Assembly (NCBI GenBank): GCA_949825045.1
Contig: OX463822.1
Coordinates: 35,528,703 to 35,592,702, forward strand
From: Argyresthia goedartella
Lineage: Eukaryota; Arthropoda; Insecta; Lepidoptera; Argyresthiidae
Direction of reading: 5' to 3'
DNA length: 64,000 nt
The notes below the pieces were generated by a model. It saw only the letters and a program-made list of their open reading frames with translations. It was not told where the DNA came from and did not search any database. The position numbers and the translations under genes were made by a program. Each line of letters opens with the position of its first letter. Within the stretch, counting starts at the first letter, position 1. Of the stretch, positions 32,208 through 43,088 are shown one piece after another.

Positions 32208-33047
32208 TTGGGGTTGGCCACGGGTTGGCACCGTTGCGACGACGGCGTTGCATCTGTGGGCACAGATGGCACAAAAGATTGCGTAGGTACGGACACGGTA
32301 AGGTTGGGCTACACTAACAAAAGATTCCGTGGGCACGGACACCTTAGGCTGGGCTTCGGGGATGAAAAGAATCCGTGAGAATATTTTAGTGAGAGAAATT
32401 GATTATTTGAATACTTTTCTAAATTGTGTGTGCTTGGTAGACAGACCTAAAAGTATTGTGAAAATCGAGATACTACTTAAGAGGCAGGATAATCGAGCGA
32501 AATGTAGTTGTTGGTTCACAGATGATACAGTCGTGGACGACTGCAGTGTCAGGTTGGCCGTGTCGTAGCGTACGAATTGAGCTATAGCTATGGCGTAAGG
32601 TAGTAGAGATAAGTACGGTGACACAAGCGATACATGCATTGACATCCCCGTCGGGCCGGGTGCCCAGCTGGCACTCTTCGCCGACGACGCTGCCTACTAC
32701 GCGTCGTCGATCCAGGCACGGCACGCTGCCGTCAAACTGCAGCGCACCCTGGACATCTTGCCCGACTGGCTCGCCAAGTGGCGGTTGTCCGTCAACGTTG
32801 GGAAGACGCAGGCGCTCATCACAGGCCAGTCCCCCCTTCCACCACCACTCCAGCTCCACGGACAGGACATCGCGTGGTCTCCGCAGGTTAAGTACCTGGG
32901 AGTGACCATCGATCGCCGGCTCACCATGAAGCAACATGTCGACAACGTCGTCAACCAGGTCAAGGTGGCACGCGCCAAGCTGCGTCCACTTCTCGACTCC
33001 AGCCTCCCTCTGAGGGCGAAGCTCGGGATCTACAAGTGCTAGGATCT
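32208..33047 (+). mobile_element. Chimeric insert: Block X piece plus Jockey RT piece
   Basis: 840 bp inside the mariner transposase. The first 433 bp (32208-32640) match Block X (A 507-939), from the end of the minisatellite to TACATGCATT. The remaining 407 bp are an open Jockey-type RT fragment in the same orientation. AAAATG flanks the insert on both sides (32202-32207 and 33048-33053), and the transposase frame continues across if one copy is removed. It behaves as one chimeric unit inserted with a 6-bp duplication. Confidence 0.8.
32641..33042 (+). pseudogene. Jockey-clade RT fragment
   Basis: Open frame with ALFADDAAYYASS (FADD box), LPDWLAKWRLSVNVGKTQAL and KYLGVTIDRRLTMKQHVDNV, ending at LRAKLGIYKC. 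These are the palm-to-thumb blocks of Jockey-like elements, about 130 aa with no stop. GC content is much higher than its surroundings. Cut at both ends. It is the 3' half of the chimeric insert. Confidence 0.88.
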
Positions 33048-33818
33048 AAAATGTACCTCAGTTAAGCCCCAATAAGAGACTCCCAACCAAACCATGAGCG
33101 AGGATGGAAAATGACCTCGTTGGACACGCGGAATACGGTTGCTCGCTTCTTCACTGCTGTGTGCGTACACCTAATCATTTTGTTTGTTGTAGCTCTCTTC
33201 CACGGTGAAATTTTTTTCATCCGAAAAAAGAATTTCCCGATGCTTTTTTCCCGCGTACCGCTTCAACAAAGCGCGGCATCTCTTCAGTCTCAGGTCCATT
33301 AAACAAGCGTCCAAACGATGTCCTTGTTTTTCTTCGATATGCCCTAAGCCCTAAGTCTTCATTTAACACCCTTTTTCACCGTGGTCCTGCTTATCCCCAT
33401 CTGAAGGGCCAACAGTTTCTGCTTACGTATGGGATTTCTTTGAATTCGCGCCTTCACAGCTTTTATCACTGCTGGAGTCCTAACAGAGCGAGGGCGACCA
33501 CTTCTTGACCTGTCATCTACACTAGAGTCTTCATTGTATCGTTTTATAGTACGATAAACGAATCTTTTGGTTATATTCAAATTTTTCAGTAAGTCGAAAA
33601 TCTGAATTGGCGCGTAACCGCAATGATGCAACGCAATAACTGTGACACGGTCTCCTTTAAGTGTCCACTCCATATTTAAAAATGAGACAAATTCTAAAAA
33701 GTACACATTTTTATTTTCATGAAAAATTCGAAATTCGAATTCAATAAACTTTTTTGTGGCCAGCGTTCTAAATTCAAAAGTTTTTATTGTGTGACAGAAT
33801 TTATGACCTGACTGTGTA

Positions 33819-34335
33819 TTTTTGCGATGGCAGTGTAGTTTAAAATGCATTTGAAAAGGCAAAAATAATTATTTTAAGAAAATTATATTTGCGAAGTGGT
33901 CATTGTTCATGTTAAAAAAAAGGTAAATACATTTAAAAATTAAAATAAAGATTTTTAGTTAAACTTCACTACTGTTGATGTTTTGGATATGTTTTTATTT
34001 CAGTATTTTTTATTTAAGTAATATCAGTTTTGTGTCACAAAAAAATAATATTTAAATACGTGGTTAACAATAAACTAAGTGAAATAGAGTTATCTGATGG
34101 TTAAAATGAAATTTAAGATGTTTTGCGAAGTTGCTGATGTTGATGATATGATTCAATTTGGCATAAGTTACAGCATATTGTTTTAAAGTAGTAAATTTAA
34201 CATTAAAAGGTCAAAAAGTCAGTTTGCATTGTATAGGTTATTTATTTTAACATTTGAATTTATAAGTAAATTTTCGTGTTAATGTTAGAAAAAATAAAAA
34301 TACCAATTTTTTTCTTTCAAAAAAAGGTAGAAGGT
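33819..34335 (+). repeat. Block X copy B, AT-rich continuation
   Basis: AT-rich, gene-free sequence that matches the reverse complement of 49894-50405 in copy D with scattered differences. Copy A is lost before this point. Confidence 0.85.
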
Positions 34336-34461
34336 GTAGTGTGTGACCACGTTTAGCCTATACGTCTCTACCAATGCCTGTGTCCATCCTTAGTCAATAA
34401 ACGCCCGTCTTTGAACTAACAAACACGTCTCTCACTACATCCCAATAAGCCCATCCTTACA
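34336..34461 (+). repeat. LTR-like fragment
   Basis: 126-bp unit with TG...CA ends (TGTAGTGTGTGACC ... CATCCTTACA) and a CAATAAAC polyadenylation-like motif near 34397. It occurs inverted in copy D at 49761-49893. It could be a solo LTR, but its flanks (GAAGG and ATAGG) do not form a clear target duplication. Confidence 0.4.
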
Positions 34462-34775
34462 ATAGGTTCACAGTTGATAATTTATTGTAAAACGCTGGTT
34501 AAACCAAGTGTTTCAAATTTTCACTTCCAAATGTCAGGCAAGTTGAGACCAGTTTAGTATTAGACAGCAACATGTTAGAAGTAGTAAATAATACAAAGTT
34601 ACTTGGAATAACTATTGATAGCAAATTGCAGCGAGGACCCCACATAGATAAATTCGCTAGTAAATTAAGTTCTGCGGCTTTTGCTGTTAAGAACATCAGA
34701 CAAAACACGGATGTGGCTACATCTATGGTATCTTGTTGTGGGGGAAAGCAGCGAATATTCAAACAATTTTTTGCT
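34462..34775 (+). pseudogene. CR1-like LINE fragment (RT 3' third)
   Basis: Encodes LPNVRQVETSLVLD and LGITIDSKLQRGPHI, the same stretch as 10590-10930 of the plus-strand LINE. It lacks about 45 bp relative to that copy (joining ACATCT to ATGGTATCTTG). Matches 49446-49760 inverted. Confidence 0.85.
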
Positions 34776-35500
34776 CACGGTATTGTTTTTCAATTGTCGC
34801 GGCTCTGATTTCGGCTAACTCACTCTGTTCTTTTGCATTACATTGTAGTACATTTGCCAGGAGGTCACGTAGATGCTGGATTTCTACTCGGGCATCTTGG
34901 AGGTCTGACTGTAAACCTACATTTTTTTCCCGGAGCTCTTGCAGTAAGGAGATTCTTGTTATTCTCTGTGTATACTTGCATCAGCCTTGAAACGGCAACT
35001 CGTTTCAAGGCTAATGTAAGTGATTTTACATTCCCTCTAGTTTTCTTCATGAATTTATTTAATTTCATATATTTTTTTCTGCTGCTTGTCGGCATGGTTT
35101 GAAGGATAGTGCTTAGGTTGGCTACTTCTAGTTCTTGTTGGATAGAGGTGATGTGGCAAGATTCGTGGTATTCTTTTTCTATGCACAACTTCAAGTTTGC
35201 CTTATTGAGTTGGTATTAGAGGAATTTACTGCGGTCACATGCAGAAACAAGGCCAGTGCGCAGGGTTTCAAAAGATTCCACTAGTTTTCCTATCAATTAA
35301 TTTCATTTTGTGACTCCTCGTGTGTTTCTCGCAAAGTAGACACACTATCTCTTAGCTGTGAGTTCTTGGCTTTCAAGCTTTTTATTTAAAAATAATTTTC
35401 ACTGCGCTCTTTCATTTGCCTGTGGTTTAATTCTACTGCCTTGGTTAGTTGTTGCTGCAGTTTCGAATGCCTCTGCTCTGCATGCATTCTTTACATAGTA
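34776..35500 (-). pseudogene. Coiled-coil protein remnant, unrecognised
   Basis: On the minus strand, helical heptad-rich segments are broken by frame changes: SKLQQQLTKAVELNHRQMK, SQLRDSVSTLRETHEESQ and SIQQELEVANLSTILQTM, then a segment in another frame (VGLQSDLQDARVEIQHLRDL). No RT, gag or transposase motif. Duplicated inverted at 48690-49445. It could be a captured host gene fragment or the ORF1 of an unidentified element. Confidence 0.55.
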
Positions 35501-35559
35501 AAGCTTGAGAATGCCATGCCTGGAAATTTAAAAAGGGTGCTCTGAAGAAAAATTAAATA

Positions 35560-36747
35560 AAACAAAAGTAATAAAGACTTGCAGTTAGTAACTGTAACAC
35601 TAGAGTGCAACAAAAAACTGGAGACAATGTAAGAAATAGAATTAGCGGTCATTCAACTCAATGGAGCGATAAATGATAGCTACAACAAATCCTGCCATCT
35701 AAAGACAGCTGTTGGTGCGACAAACTGGAGAGAATGCGGTTTAATATGAGAAAGCAGAGGATGACTAGAAAGCTATTCAAAAGGCACGTAACCCGTTTAA
35801 AAAACCAACTAGGTGCAATTTTAGAGAATCGTGAAGAAATGTCTGAGGCTCGAAAAACAGCGAGTCGCAGGCCCTACGAATCAAAATGCTAATAGGTAAA
35901 GACCCACAACACCAACCTGGTTCGATAAAGAAACCGAATGGAGAATACCCCAAGAGCGAAGAAGAGCTCTGTAGTGTATTGCTACAAACGCATTTACCGC
36001 GGTGAACAATACTACCAGCAAAATAGGTAGAGATACCGACGGAAACACCAAGCTCCTCGCAAACCATAAACACCCCCGCCGGAAGCATGGGTTGAAGTAA
36101 AAAACCTGATAGACGAAGAGAAAGTGAGATGGGCGATCAGCTTTTTCCTTCCATATTAATCACCAGGACCAGACGGCGTAATACCAGCCCTACTGCAAGG
36201 GGGAGCAATGATCATTATGCCAAGACTTGTAAAAATATTTAGGGCATGTCTAGCACTCGGCTACATGCCCAGGATCTGGAGAGAAGTGAAAGTTGTCTTC
36301 CTGCCGAAACCAGGCAAAGACGACTATACTGAGCGTAAATCCTTCAGACCTATAAGTCTCACAAAATTAATTCTGAAAACTTTAGAAAGAGTGTGTGATA
36401 GATTTATAAGGGACGGTCCTATGAGAACCAACCCTATACACCCAAACCAACATGCGTACTATGCAGGAAAATCCACACAGACTGCCTTACACGCAGTGGT
36501 CAGAAGGATAGAAAGCTCAATACTAAGCCAACTGTCGTGCCTGGCGGTATTTATAGACATCAAAGGAGCATTTGATAAAACAAACTTCAGTAGCATCAGA
36601 ACTGGATTGGAGCAACTAGGCAGTAACCCTAACATGATAATCTGGATAACAAAAATGTTGGTTTCAAGAATAATCTCTCTGGAAATCAGCGATAAGCACC
36701 ACAGGGGGGTGTGCTATCACCACTACTATGGGTACTAGCAGCTAACG
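35560..36747 (+). pseudogene. LOA/Ingi-like LINE RT fragment
   Basis: A degenerate linker (KDPQHQPGSIKKPNGEYPKS near 35900) precedes a 176-codon open frame (36208-36738). That frame holds RT blocks WREVKVVFLPKPGKDDYTER, FRPISLT, NQHAYYAGKSTQTALHAVV and IDIKGAFDKT, then a GGV...PLL block in a shifted frame. The PKPGK...KSFRPISLT style suggests the LOA or Ingi group, with moderate certainty. The Gypsy interrupts it at 36748. A few codons resume at 43412 before another LINE begins. Inverted copy at 47471-48640. Confidence 0.8.
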
Positions 36748-37066
36748 TGTTATGATTTTTGCATTGGTATTGTTTAAAATAGCCATTAATTGCGATAAAA
36801 TTAGAGACAGATTTATTCTGCTATATTTAATGTCTTACTTTGTATTTTTCATATGGCGCCCCGTACCGACTTGTCGTTCTGGTATCATCGTAAGTGGCGG
36901 CAAACTTATTTAAATGGCCGTCTTGTAGGACGGAGCTCAGTTTGGTTGGAGCGTCCGCTGAGACAAGTTGGTACGGGCTACCTATGCCCGTTTGTGTCTT
37001 GACTGTGGAATATAATTATTGTAAGAAATACACAAGTGAATTATCATTGGAGTGCTTTATTTTACA
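36748..37066 (+). repeat. Gypsy 5' LTR
   Basis: 319 bp. Differs from the 3' LTR at an A/G, a C/G and an A/G position near 36807, 36981 and 37013. The sequence just inside does not start with TGG, but contains GCGGGATCTGAAC (37074-37086), which looks like a complement to a tRNA T-arm, so the primer site is uncertain. Confidence 0.94.
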
Positions 37067-38123
37067 CTTCAGAAGCGGGATCTGAACAAAAAGGTACGTT
37101 TTATTTTTCTGCTATCACGCCTACTCTTTTAAAGGATCATTATTTACTGGTATAGCAAAATCATGTTGGGAATATGTCTGCTTTTCTCGTTTATATACTG
37201 AACACACTGCGTTGATCTCTCATTTTGAATTGCACGGCATTTGATCAGGGCTACACTCTGGTTATGCGTTGTGTAATTTTCATGAACATTCGTGTGTGGC
37301 GTACTTGATTGGGGCTACTCTCCGATAGTGCGTCACACATTTATGTGGAATATTGCATTGTTGGTGTGCGGGCGGGATAGGCGGATTTATTTGAAACCTT
37401 TGCCTGCACGTTATCCATTACCTACATTATCCATATCCGATAATTGCATCGTATTTGATCGGGGCTACTCTCTGATAATGCGCCATGTATAATTATCATG
37501 GATGATCGTGTGATATTATGCTCGAGCAGGGCCACTCTCTGGTAGTATGTGTCACACGTAATTGGAGTGTGTAAAACATTTATTTTTATAGATAATATAG
37601 CTGTATGGGTTGTTTTATGCCGAATCTTTATACCAGTCAAAAATGATAAGTCTACAATGAGATTCAGTAAAATGACGTCTGACGATATTAACAAAGAAAA
37701 TCTGCAAGGCTCAAATAATGCTGATAGTTTTGGGCTTAGCTTGACTTAGCATCATAGCGCTTGAGTGATTATATTCACTGGATTGAGTAGCTAGGTTTGC
37801 TACTGGTTACTGAGCGACTATGTTTACTCGCTGGATTATTGAGTGGCTTTGTTTGCTGCTGGATTGAGTAGCTAGGTTTGCTACTGGTTACTGAGCGACT
37901 ATGTATCCTCGCTGGATTATTGAGTGGTTTTGTTTGCTGCTGGATTGAGTAGCTAGGTTTGCTACTGGTTACTGAGCGAGCTACATAGTTGTTGGATAAT
38001 TGTTGCGCAAACTATATTTAGTTGGCTGGATACTCCATGAAAACCGAAAGTAAAACAAAATAATTACATTTAATTAGTCGGTTTATTTATTGAAATAAAG
38101 TGTAGTGGTGGATTGGTATAAAA
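37067..38123 (+). other. Gypsy 5' leader with two repeat arrays
   Basis: 1.06 kb between the LTR and gag, without a credible gene. At about 37235-37560 four diverged units share GGGGCTACTCTC-type cores. At about 37778-37985 roughly 2.5 units of about 81 bp share GGATTGAGTAGCTAGGTTTG. Both could form structure in the genomic RNA. Confidence 0.8.
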
Positions 38124-39446
38124 ATGAAAACAGATGATGTCGTGATCATCAATTCCAGATCAAAGTCACGGCTACTACACATAATGCCATTGGAGGACCA
38201 GGATGGCACTCCGCCAAATACACCACCTAAGCGACGACGCCAAAGATCTAAGAAATCTAGGCGGAGAAGTCCGTCTTCATCGTCCTCGTCATCTACGTCG
38301 TCTACTTCAAGTGATGAGGTACCCCGAAAGATTCGCAAGGTTGCAAGCAGGCTTTCCAAGAGAAGTGTGTTGAAGTTGCTAAGCCAATGGAAAGGCAAAA
38401 CGAATAAGAAACCTGTTTTTAGTAACAATAACATGAACAATGTCGTATCTGAGTTTGATCCATCCAATAGAACTCAAACCATTGAATGCTGGCTACAGAA
38501 AGTTAACGAGTGCGCCATAATATACGAATGGAATGAAACACAAACCATTCATTTCGCGCTACAAAAATTGGTTGGCCTAGCAAAGAAATGGTTTGAGTCC
38601 TTGCCGACGGTTGTTTATACATGGGCCGTGTGGCAAATGAAACTTCGCAAGGCATTCCCAAGTGAGGAGAACTATGGCCGCATTTTAGAGGAAATGCTAA
38701 ACCGTACGACGCGAAGTGAAGAAAGCCTGCGTGAATATTTCTATGATAAATTTAGTTTATTGAATCGATGTGAAATTACCGGTAAGAAGGCAGTTGACTG
38801 CATTGTATATGGCATAACTGACAGGTCAATCAGGAATGGGGCACAGACTCTAGATACTTCTGAACCTGAGGACTTGCTTAAATATCTTTCATCCCAAAAG
38901 CCACAACCTCTCCCCAATAATAAATTGCGAGATCGGTCAACTCCAAAACCCAGTGTACAAGATAAACCAAGTACGAGTTCGCACAACTCCTTTTCGAGCG
39001 CAATTACGTGCTATAATTGTCGCTCTAAGGGTCACCCTTTTCATAAATGCACAAAGCCGATAATCAGGTGTAAACAGTGCAACAGAATCGGACATGATAA
39101 CGAAAATTGTAAATTAGATCCTTATATACCTAGAAATCAATCTGAAAACGGTCGCGAAAAAAATACGATGCAAATCAATGTAACCAATAAAGCCAATGAT
39201 AAGTATTTCAAAATGATCACTGTTGATGACCATCCCCTCGAAGCATTCATAGATTTCGGAAGTGAGTGTACCCTCTTGCGAAAAACTGATGCTGATTTGC
39301 TCAAATTAGAACCAAACTTCCACAATGTACCCATTGTAAGAGGATTTGGTCAATCATCGATTGTACCCCTGTACAAATCATATACGTCTGTAAAGATTGA
39401 TGAGTTTGAAAGCAGAATAGAAGTGTTAGTGGTTGAAGATGTGTAA
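38124..39446 (+). CDS. Gypsy Gag plus start of protease
   Basis: 440 codons. A basic, serine-rich N-terminus (KRRRQRSKKSRRR, then a serine run at about residues 50-65) is followed by a capsid-like region at about 105-260 (WLQKVNECAIIYEWNE, LREYFYDKFSLLNR). Two zinc knuckles follow (CYNCRSKGHPFHKC near 294 and CKQCNRIGHDNENC near 315). Protease begins with FIDFGSECTLL near 377: the usual DTG/DSG reads DFG here. The frame stops at TAA 39444-39446 inside the protease-RT region. The downstream frame is the same one, so this is a nonsense codon or, less likely, a readthrough stop. Confidence 0.9.
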   Translation: MKTDDVVIINSRSKSRLLHIMPLEDQDGTPPNTPPKRRRQRSKKSRRRSPSSSSSSSTSSTSSDEVPRKIRKVASRLSKRSVLKLLSQWKGKTNKKPVFSNNNMNNVVSEFDPSNRTQTIECWLQKVNECAIIYEWNETQTIHFALQKLVGLAKKWFESLPTVVYTWAVWQMKLRKAFPSEENYGRILEEMLNRTTRSEESLREYFYDKFSLLNRCEITGKKAVDCIVYGITDRSIRNGAQTLDTSEPEDLLKYLSSQKPQPLPNNKLRDRSTPKPSVQDKPSTSSHNSFSSAITCYNCRSKGHPFHKCTKPIIRCKQCNRIGHDNENCKLDPYIPRNQSENGREKNTMQINVTNKANDKYFKMITVDDHPLEAFIDFGSECTLLRKTDADLLKLEPNFHNVPIVRGFGQSSIVPLYKSYTSVKIDEFESRIEVLVVEDV

Positions 39447-41386
39447 ATGCAGACGTCATTGATTGTTGGCCAAAACTTCACCGAACAGCCGTTCATTACT
39501 GTTTTGAAAGATAGTCTCAGATTTACATTCTATAAAACACCCCATCAAAATATCTTTGGGAATCATGATAGTACTTGCTTAAAACTTTACGTCACCGACA
39601 CCTCTGAAATTGCGAAAACCGGTTTACTCCCCATACACTTGAGTGAGTCCGATTATACAGGAGACATACTAATAGAGGGTCATAGTGTCACCGAGCCGGG
39701 TAGAGAGTACCGATTGCTACAAGGTGCTTACCACATCTCTAGTGGAAAGGGTGAGGTAGTAATATCTAATTTGTCTCAAAAACCTGTGATTTTCCAAAAA
39801 AACGCGTTAATAGCCCATTCAACTCCCTTTATAGAACGGGAAACCTGTCAAGTCAATAGAATCATAAAAGATTGTCCCAGAATGAAACCTCTCAATAGAA
39901 ACGACATAAAGATAGGACAAGGGCTTAGTGACAAACAACAAGAAGATCTTTATCTTCTATTGCAAGAGTATCGCGACTGCTTCGCTACCGGTTTGGATGA
40001 GGTAGGGTGCACGACAGAGGTAGAAATGAAGATCGAACTTACGGACAATAAACCAATAGTATATCGTCCATACCGCCTGTCTCACTCTGAACGCGAACAG
40101 GTTCGCGAAGCAATAGACGAGTTGTCTAAGAATGACATTATTCAGGAATCTAAATCTGACCACGCCAGCCCAATTTTGATGGTTAAAAAAAAACTGGCGA
40201 GCAGAGACTCTGTATAGATTTTAGGGTCTTAAATAACAAAACGATCAAAGATCGATTTCCCCTTCCCCTCATAGAAGACCAAATTTCCAATCTAAGTGGT
40301 AATTGCTACTTTTCGACCCTTGATCTTGCGTCTGGGTATTACAAAATCCCGATGGCCAAAGAAAGTCAACATCTCACGGGATTTATCACGCCTGACGGGC
40401 ATTACGAATTCAAAAGAATGCCCTTCGGGTTGGCCAATGCCCCGGCGGTCTTTCAGAGGGCAATCAACAAAATTCTCGGTAACCGACGATTCGAGTATGC
40501 TTTGGCTTACTTGGATGATGTCCTCATACCTTCGAGGAACATTGAAGAAATGTTTCAGCGATTAGAGGATTTATTAAAGACCTTTAGGCAGTACGGCTTG
40601 ACATTGAAATTAACCAAATGCAGTTTCTTTAACACCAAGGTTAACTATTTAGGGTATGATATCTCTGCAGATGGCATACGACCCGGAGAAAGTAAGGTGT
40701 TGGCGGTCAAGGAATTTCCCACACCTCGTAACATCCATGAGGTACGACAATTTCTCGGATTGACCGGTTATTTTCGAAAATTCATCAGGGGCTACGGGGA
40801 AATTGCTCGACCGCTAACCTCTCTGTTAAGAAAGGATGTCGTGTGGCGATGGACGGAAACGGAGACGCAAGCATTCTCCATGCTAAAAGAAAGTCTAACA
40901 AATCGTCCCGTTCTAGCCCTATACGATCGTACTCTGGAGACTGAATTGCATACTGATGCCAGCTCTCTGGGCATAGGCGGCATACTTATGCAGTGGCAAC
41001 GAGATTCAAGAGTCTTGAAGCCTGTTGCCTATTTCAGCCGCCAGACTACACCCGAGGAAAAACATTTACACTCTTACGAAATAGAGACACTGAGTGTCGT
41101 ATGCTCATTAAAGAAATTTCGAGTTTATCTTGTGGGGATCCATTTAAAAATCTATACAGATTGCGCTGCGCTTAGAACCACACTTACTAAGAGAGTTCTG
41201 ATTCCCCGGATAGCCAGATGGTGGCTACAAATCAGCGAATATACCTTTGATATTGAATATCGGCCTGGGGTACAAATGTCGCACGTCGACGCATTGAGCC
41301 GAAACACTAGGTTGATAGGGGAATCGGATGATAATCATTCCGTCAATGTGTTCAGCATAGAGAAAGAGAACTGGCTGTTGACATAA
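39447..41386 (+). pseudogene. Gypsy RT and RNase H, frameshifted
   Basis: 39447-40217 continues in frame from gag-protease to the RT fingers (PYRLSHSEREQVREAIDELS, then SPILMVKKK). A run of nine A at about 40186-40194 shifts the frame. RT continues with SGYYKIPMA, MPFGLANAPAVFQRA and AYLDDVLIPS (YLDD box). RNase H follows with HTDASSLGIGG and TTPEEKHLHSYEIETL. A TAA at 41384-41386 ends it just before the integrase linker. All catalytic motifs are present. The breaks are one frameshift in a homopolymer and one stop. Confidence 0.93.
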
Positions 41387-42665
41387 CAAATCGCAGACCC
41401 TGAGGTAGCCCGCATTCTCAAAATTCTTAAACCCGAGGATGACCAGGAATGCAAAGACGTAAAAAAAAAACTTTGTCGTTAAAAACCATACAGTATATAG
41501 AAAGGTAGCTGATAGATTGTGTTTGGTGGTTCCTCGGAGTGCCCGGTGGCAGATATGTCGAGCCAATCATGATGATATAGGTCACCTGGGGTATGCAAAA
41601 ACTCTCGAAAAAATCCGTGAACAGTATTGGTTCCCAAAGTTACGTAAATTTGTAAACAAATATGTTTCGGCTTGCCTGGAGTGCGCTTACAATAAAGATA
41701 ACGCGGCGACACAAACGTCAGGATATCTGTATCCCATTGAAAAGATAAATATACCCTTTCACACGCTCCACATGGATCATCTTGGTCCATTTGTCCGGAG
41801 CAAAGACGGCAATAGTTATATATTGACAGTGATCGATGATTTTACCAAATATCTATTTGTGAGAGCGATCAAGGACCTTAAGACGAAAAACACAATAAAA
41901 GTCCTTGAGAAAATCTTTTATGGCTTTGGTATCCCTGCTAGAATCATATCAGATAGCGGTTCTAGCTTCACCTCAACGTCCTTTAGGACCTTCTGTAACT
42001 CTAATGGTATCAAACAGGTATTGAATGCAGTCGCTTGTCCCAGAGCAAATGGCCAAGCTGAGAGATTCAATCAGACTATCCTACACTCGTTATCAGCACA
42101 AAATTCACTAGGACATGAGCGCGACTGGGACAAGTGTCTGCGAAAAATTCAATGGGGCGTTAACAATACTGTTAATGCTTCTACTCAAAAAACGGCGACA
42201 GAAGCTATGTTTGGAATGAAAATGAAAGATGTTTTATCCAATAAACTTGGTGTCGATTCAGCAAAAGATCCTGGTCTCCCTAATATACAAGAGATCAGAG
42301 ACAATGTCAGTACTAGTATACATAGACAACAAGTTAAACGCAAGGTACGACACGATTTATACCGGGTTCCTGCTATGGAGTACAAAATTCATGATCTCGT
42401 AAAAATTCGCCGAAATAATTTTGAAAACAACAAACAAAGCACCAAGCTGCTGTCAAAGTTTATTGGCCCATATGAAGTGGTTGAGGTTTTAGGAAACGAT
42501 CGCTATAGAATAGCCGATGTACCTGGTTTTAAAAAGAAGGGAAAATCTTATGAAACGGTTATAGCTGCCGACAGAATCAGGCCCTGGATCCATGTAAAAG
42601 CTCTAGAGATACATAACACAGACAATAGTAGCAGCAGTAGTGAGCACAACAGTGACACTGAGTAA
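41387..42665 (+). pseudogene. Gypsy integrase
   Basis: The linker reads QIADPEVARILKIL, then a run of ten A (41460-41469) shifts the frame. From 41517 it is open to the TAA at 42663. Zinc-binding HHCC module (HDDIGHLGYAKTLEKIREQY, then CLECAY). Core catalytic residues lie in LHMDHLGPF, ISDSGSSFTS and RANGQAERFNQ, followed by a C-terminal module (SKFIGPYEVVEVLGNDRY). The domain itself is intact. It would insert the cDNA if made. Confidence 0.93.
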
Positions 42666-43088
42666 ATGTCAATATGCACGTTATCACATAAGAAATAATT
42701 TAAAACGCTCTTTTATGTAGTAGTGTCCTAAATTATTTGTGAAATTAGGTAAGGTTAGTTTAACATTAGCAGCATAGGTCGAGCTAATGGTAATACAATT
42801 ATCTTATTCAAAATTACAAAATGTTGTAACGATAAATAACAATATGGCCCTAAATACCGAATGTTATGATTTATGCAGCTTATACTACATATAATTTATA
42901 TTTATTCTTCACCGTTAGTTTTAGGCAACATATGAATTCGTTATAATGTTACTCTCGTTATGTGTGATAAATACATTAGTATGTTTGTTGTTTGTAAATT
43001 AAGACAAATAGTTTGTTTGAATGGTTCATAAATTATTAATTTTATTTTGACGTGCGCCAGGTGGCAGCACGATTATCAGATGGCCGAA
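42666..43088 (+). other. Gypsy 3' untranslated region
   Basis: AT-rich with no gene. The bases before the 3' LTR (CAGATGGCCGAA) do not form a convincing polypurine tract. Confidence 0.7.

Larger units (their letters stand above)
31785..33673 (-). pseudogene. Mariner transposase, broken
   Basis: Starts at ATG 33673. The N-terminal helix-turn-helix DNA-binding part (MEWTLKGDRVTVIALHHCGY, then SGRPRSVRTP) is followed by catalytic blocks: LFSDEKNF (first Asp), FQQDSAPAH (second Asp) and SSPDLSPLDYKIW (third Asp). There are 37 residues between the second and third Asp, pointing to the DD37D (maT/mori) group. Frameshifts lie near 33360 and between 33240 and 33330, a TAG lies in frame near 33205, and an 840-bp insertion splits the protein between the first and second Asp. 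It is inactive, so its mobilisation would have needed another transposase source. Confidence 0.93.
31660..33816 (-). mobile_element. Mariner (DD37D, maT-like), interrupted
   Basis: Terminal inverted repeats start CATAGTCAGGTCATAAG at 31660 and read the same, with two to three differences, on the minus strand from 33816. A TA duplication flanks it (31658-31659 and 33817-33818). Copy D of Block X has the empty site with a single TA (50410-50411), which proves the borders. Without the 840-bp insert at 32208-33047 it would be about 1.3 kb, the usual mariner size. Confidence 0.95.

Noticed and set aside
40186..40200. Programmed -1 frameshift in Gypsy pol
   Set aside because: A AAA AAC is slippery, but the site lies inside the RT domain, not at the gag-pol border, so an indel is more likely.
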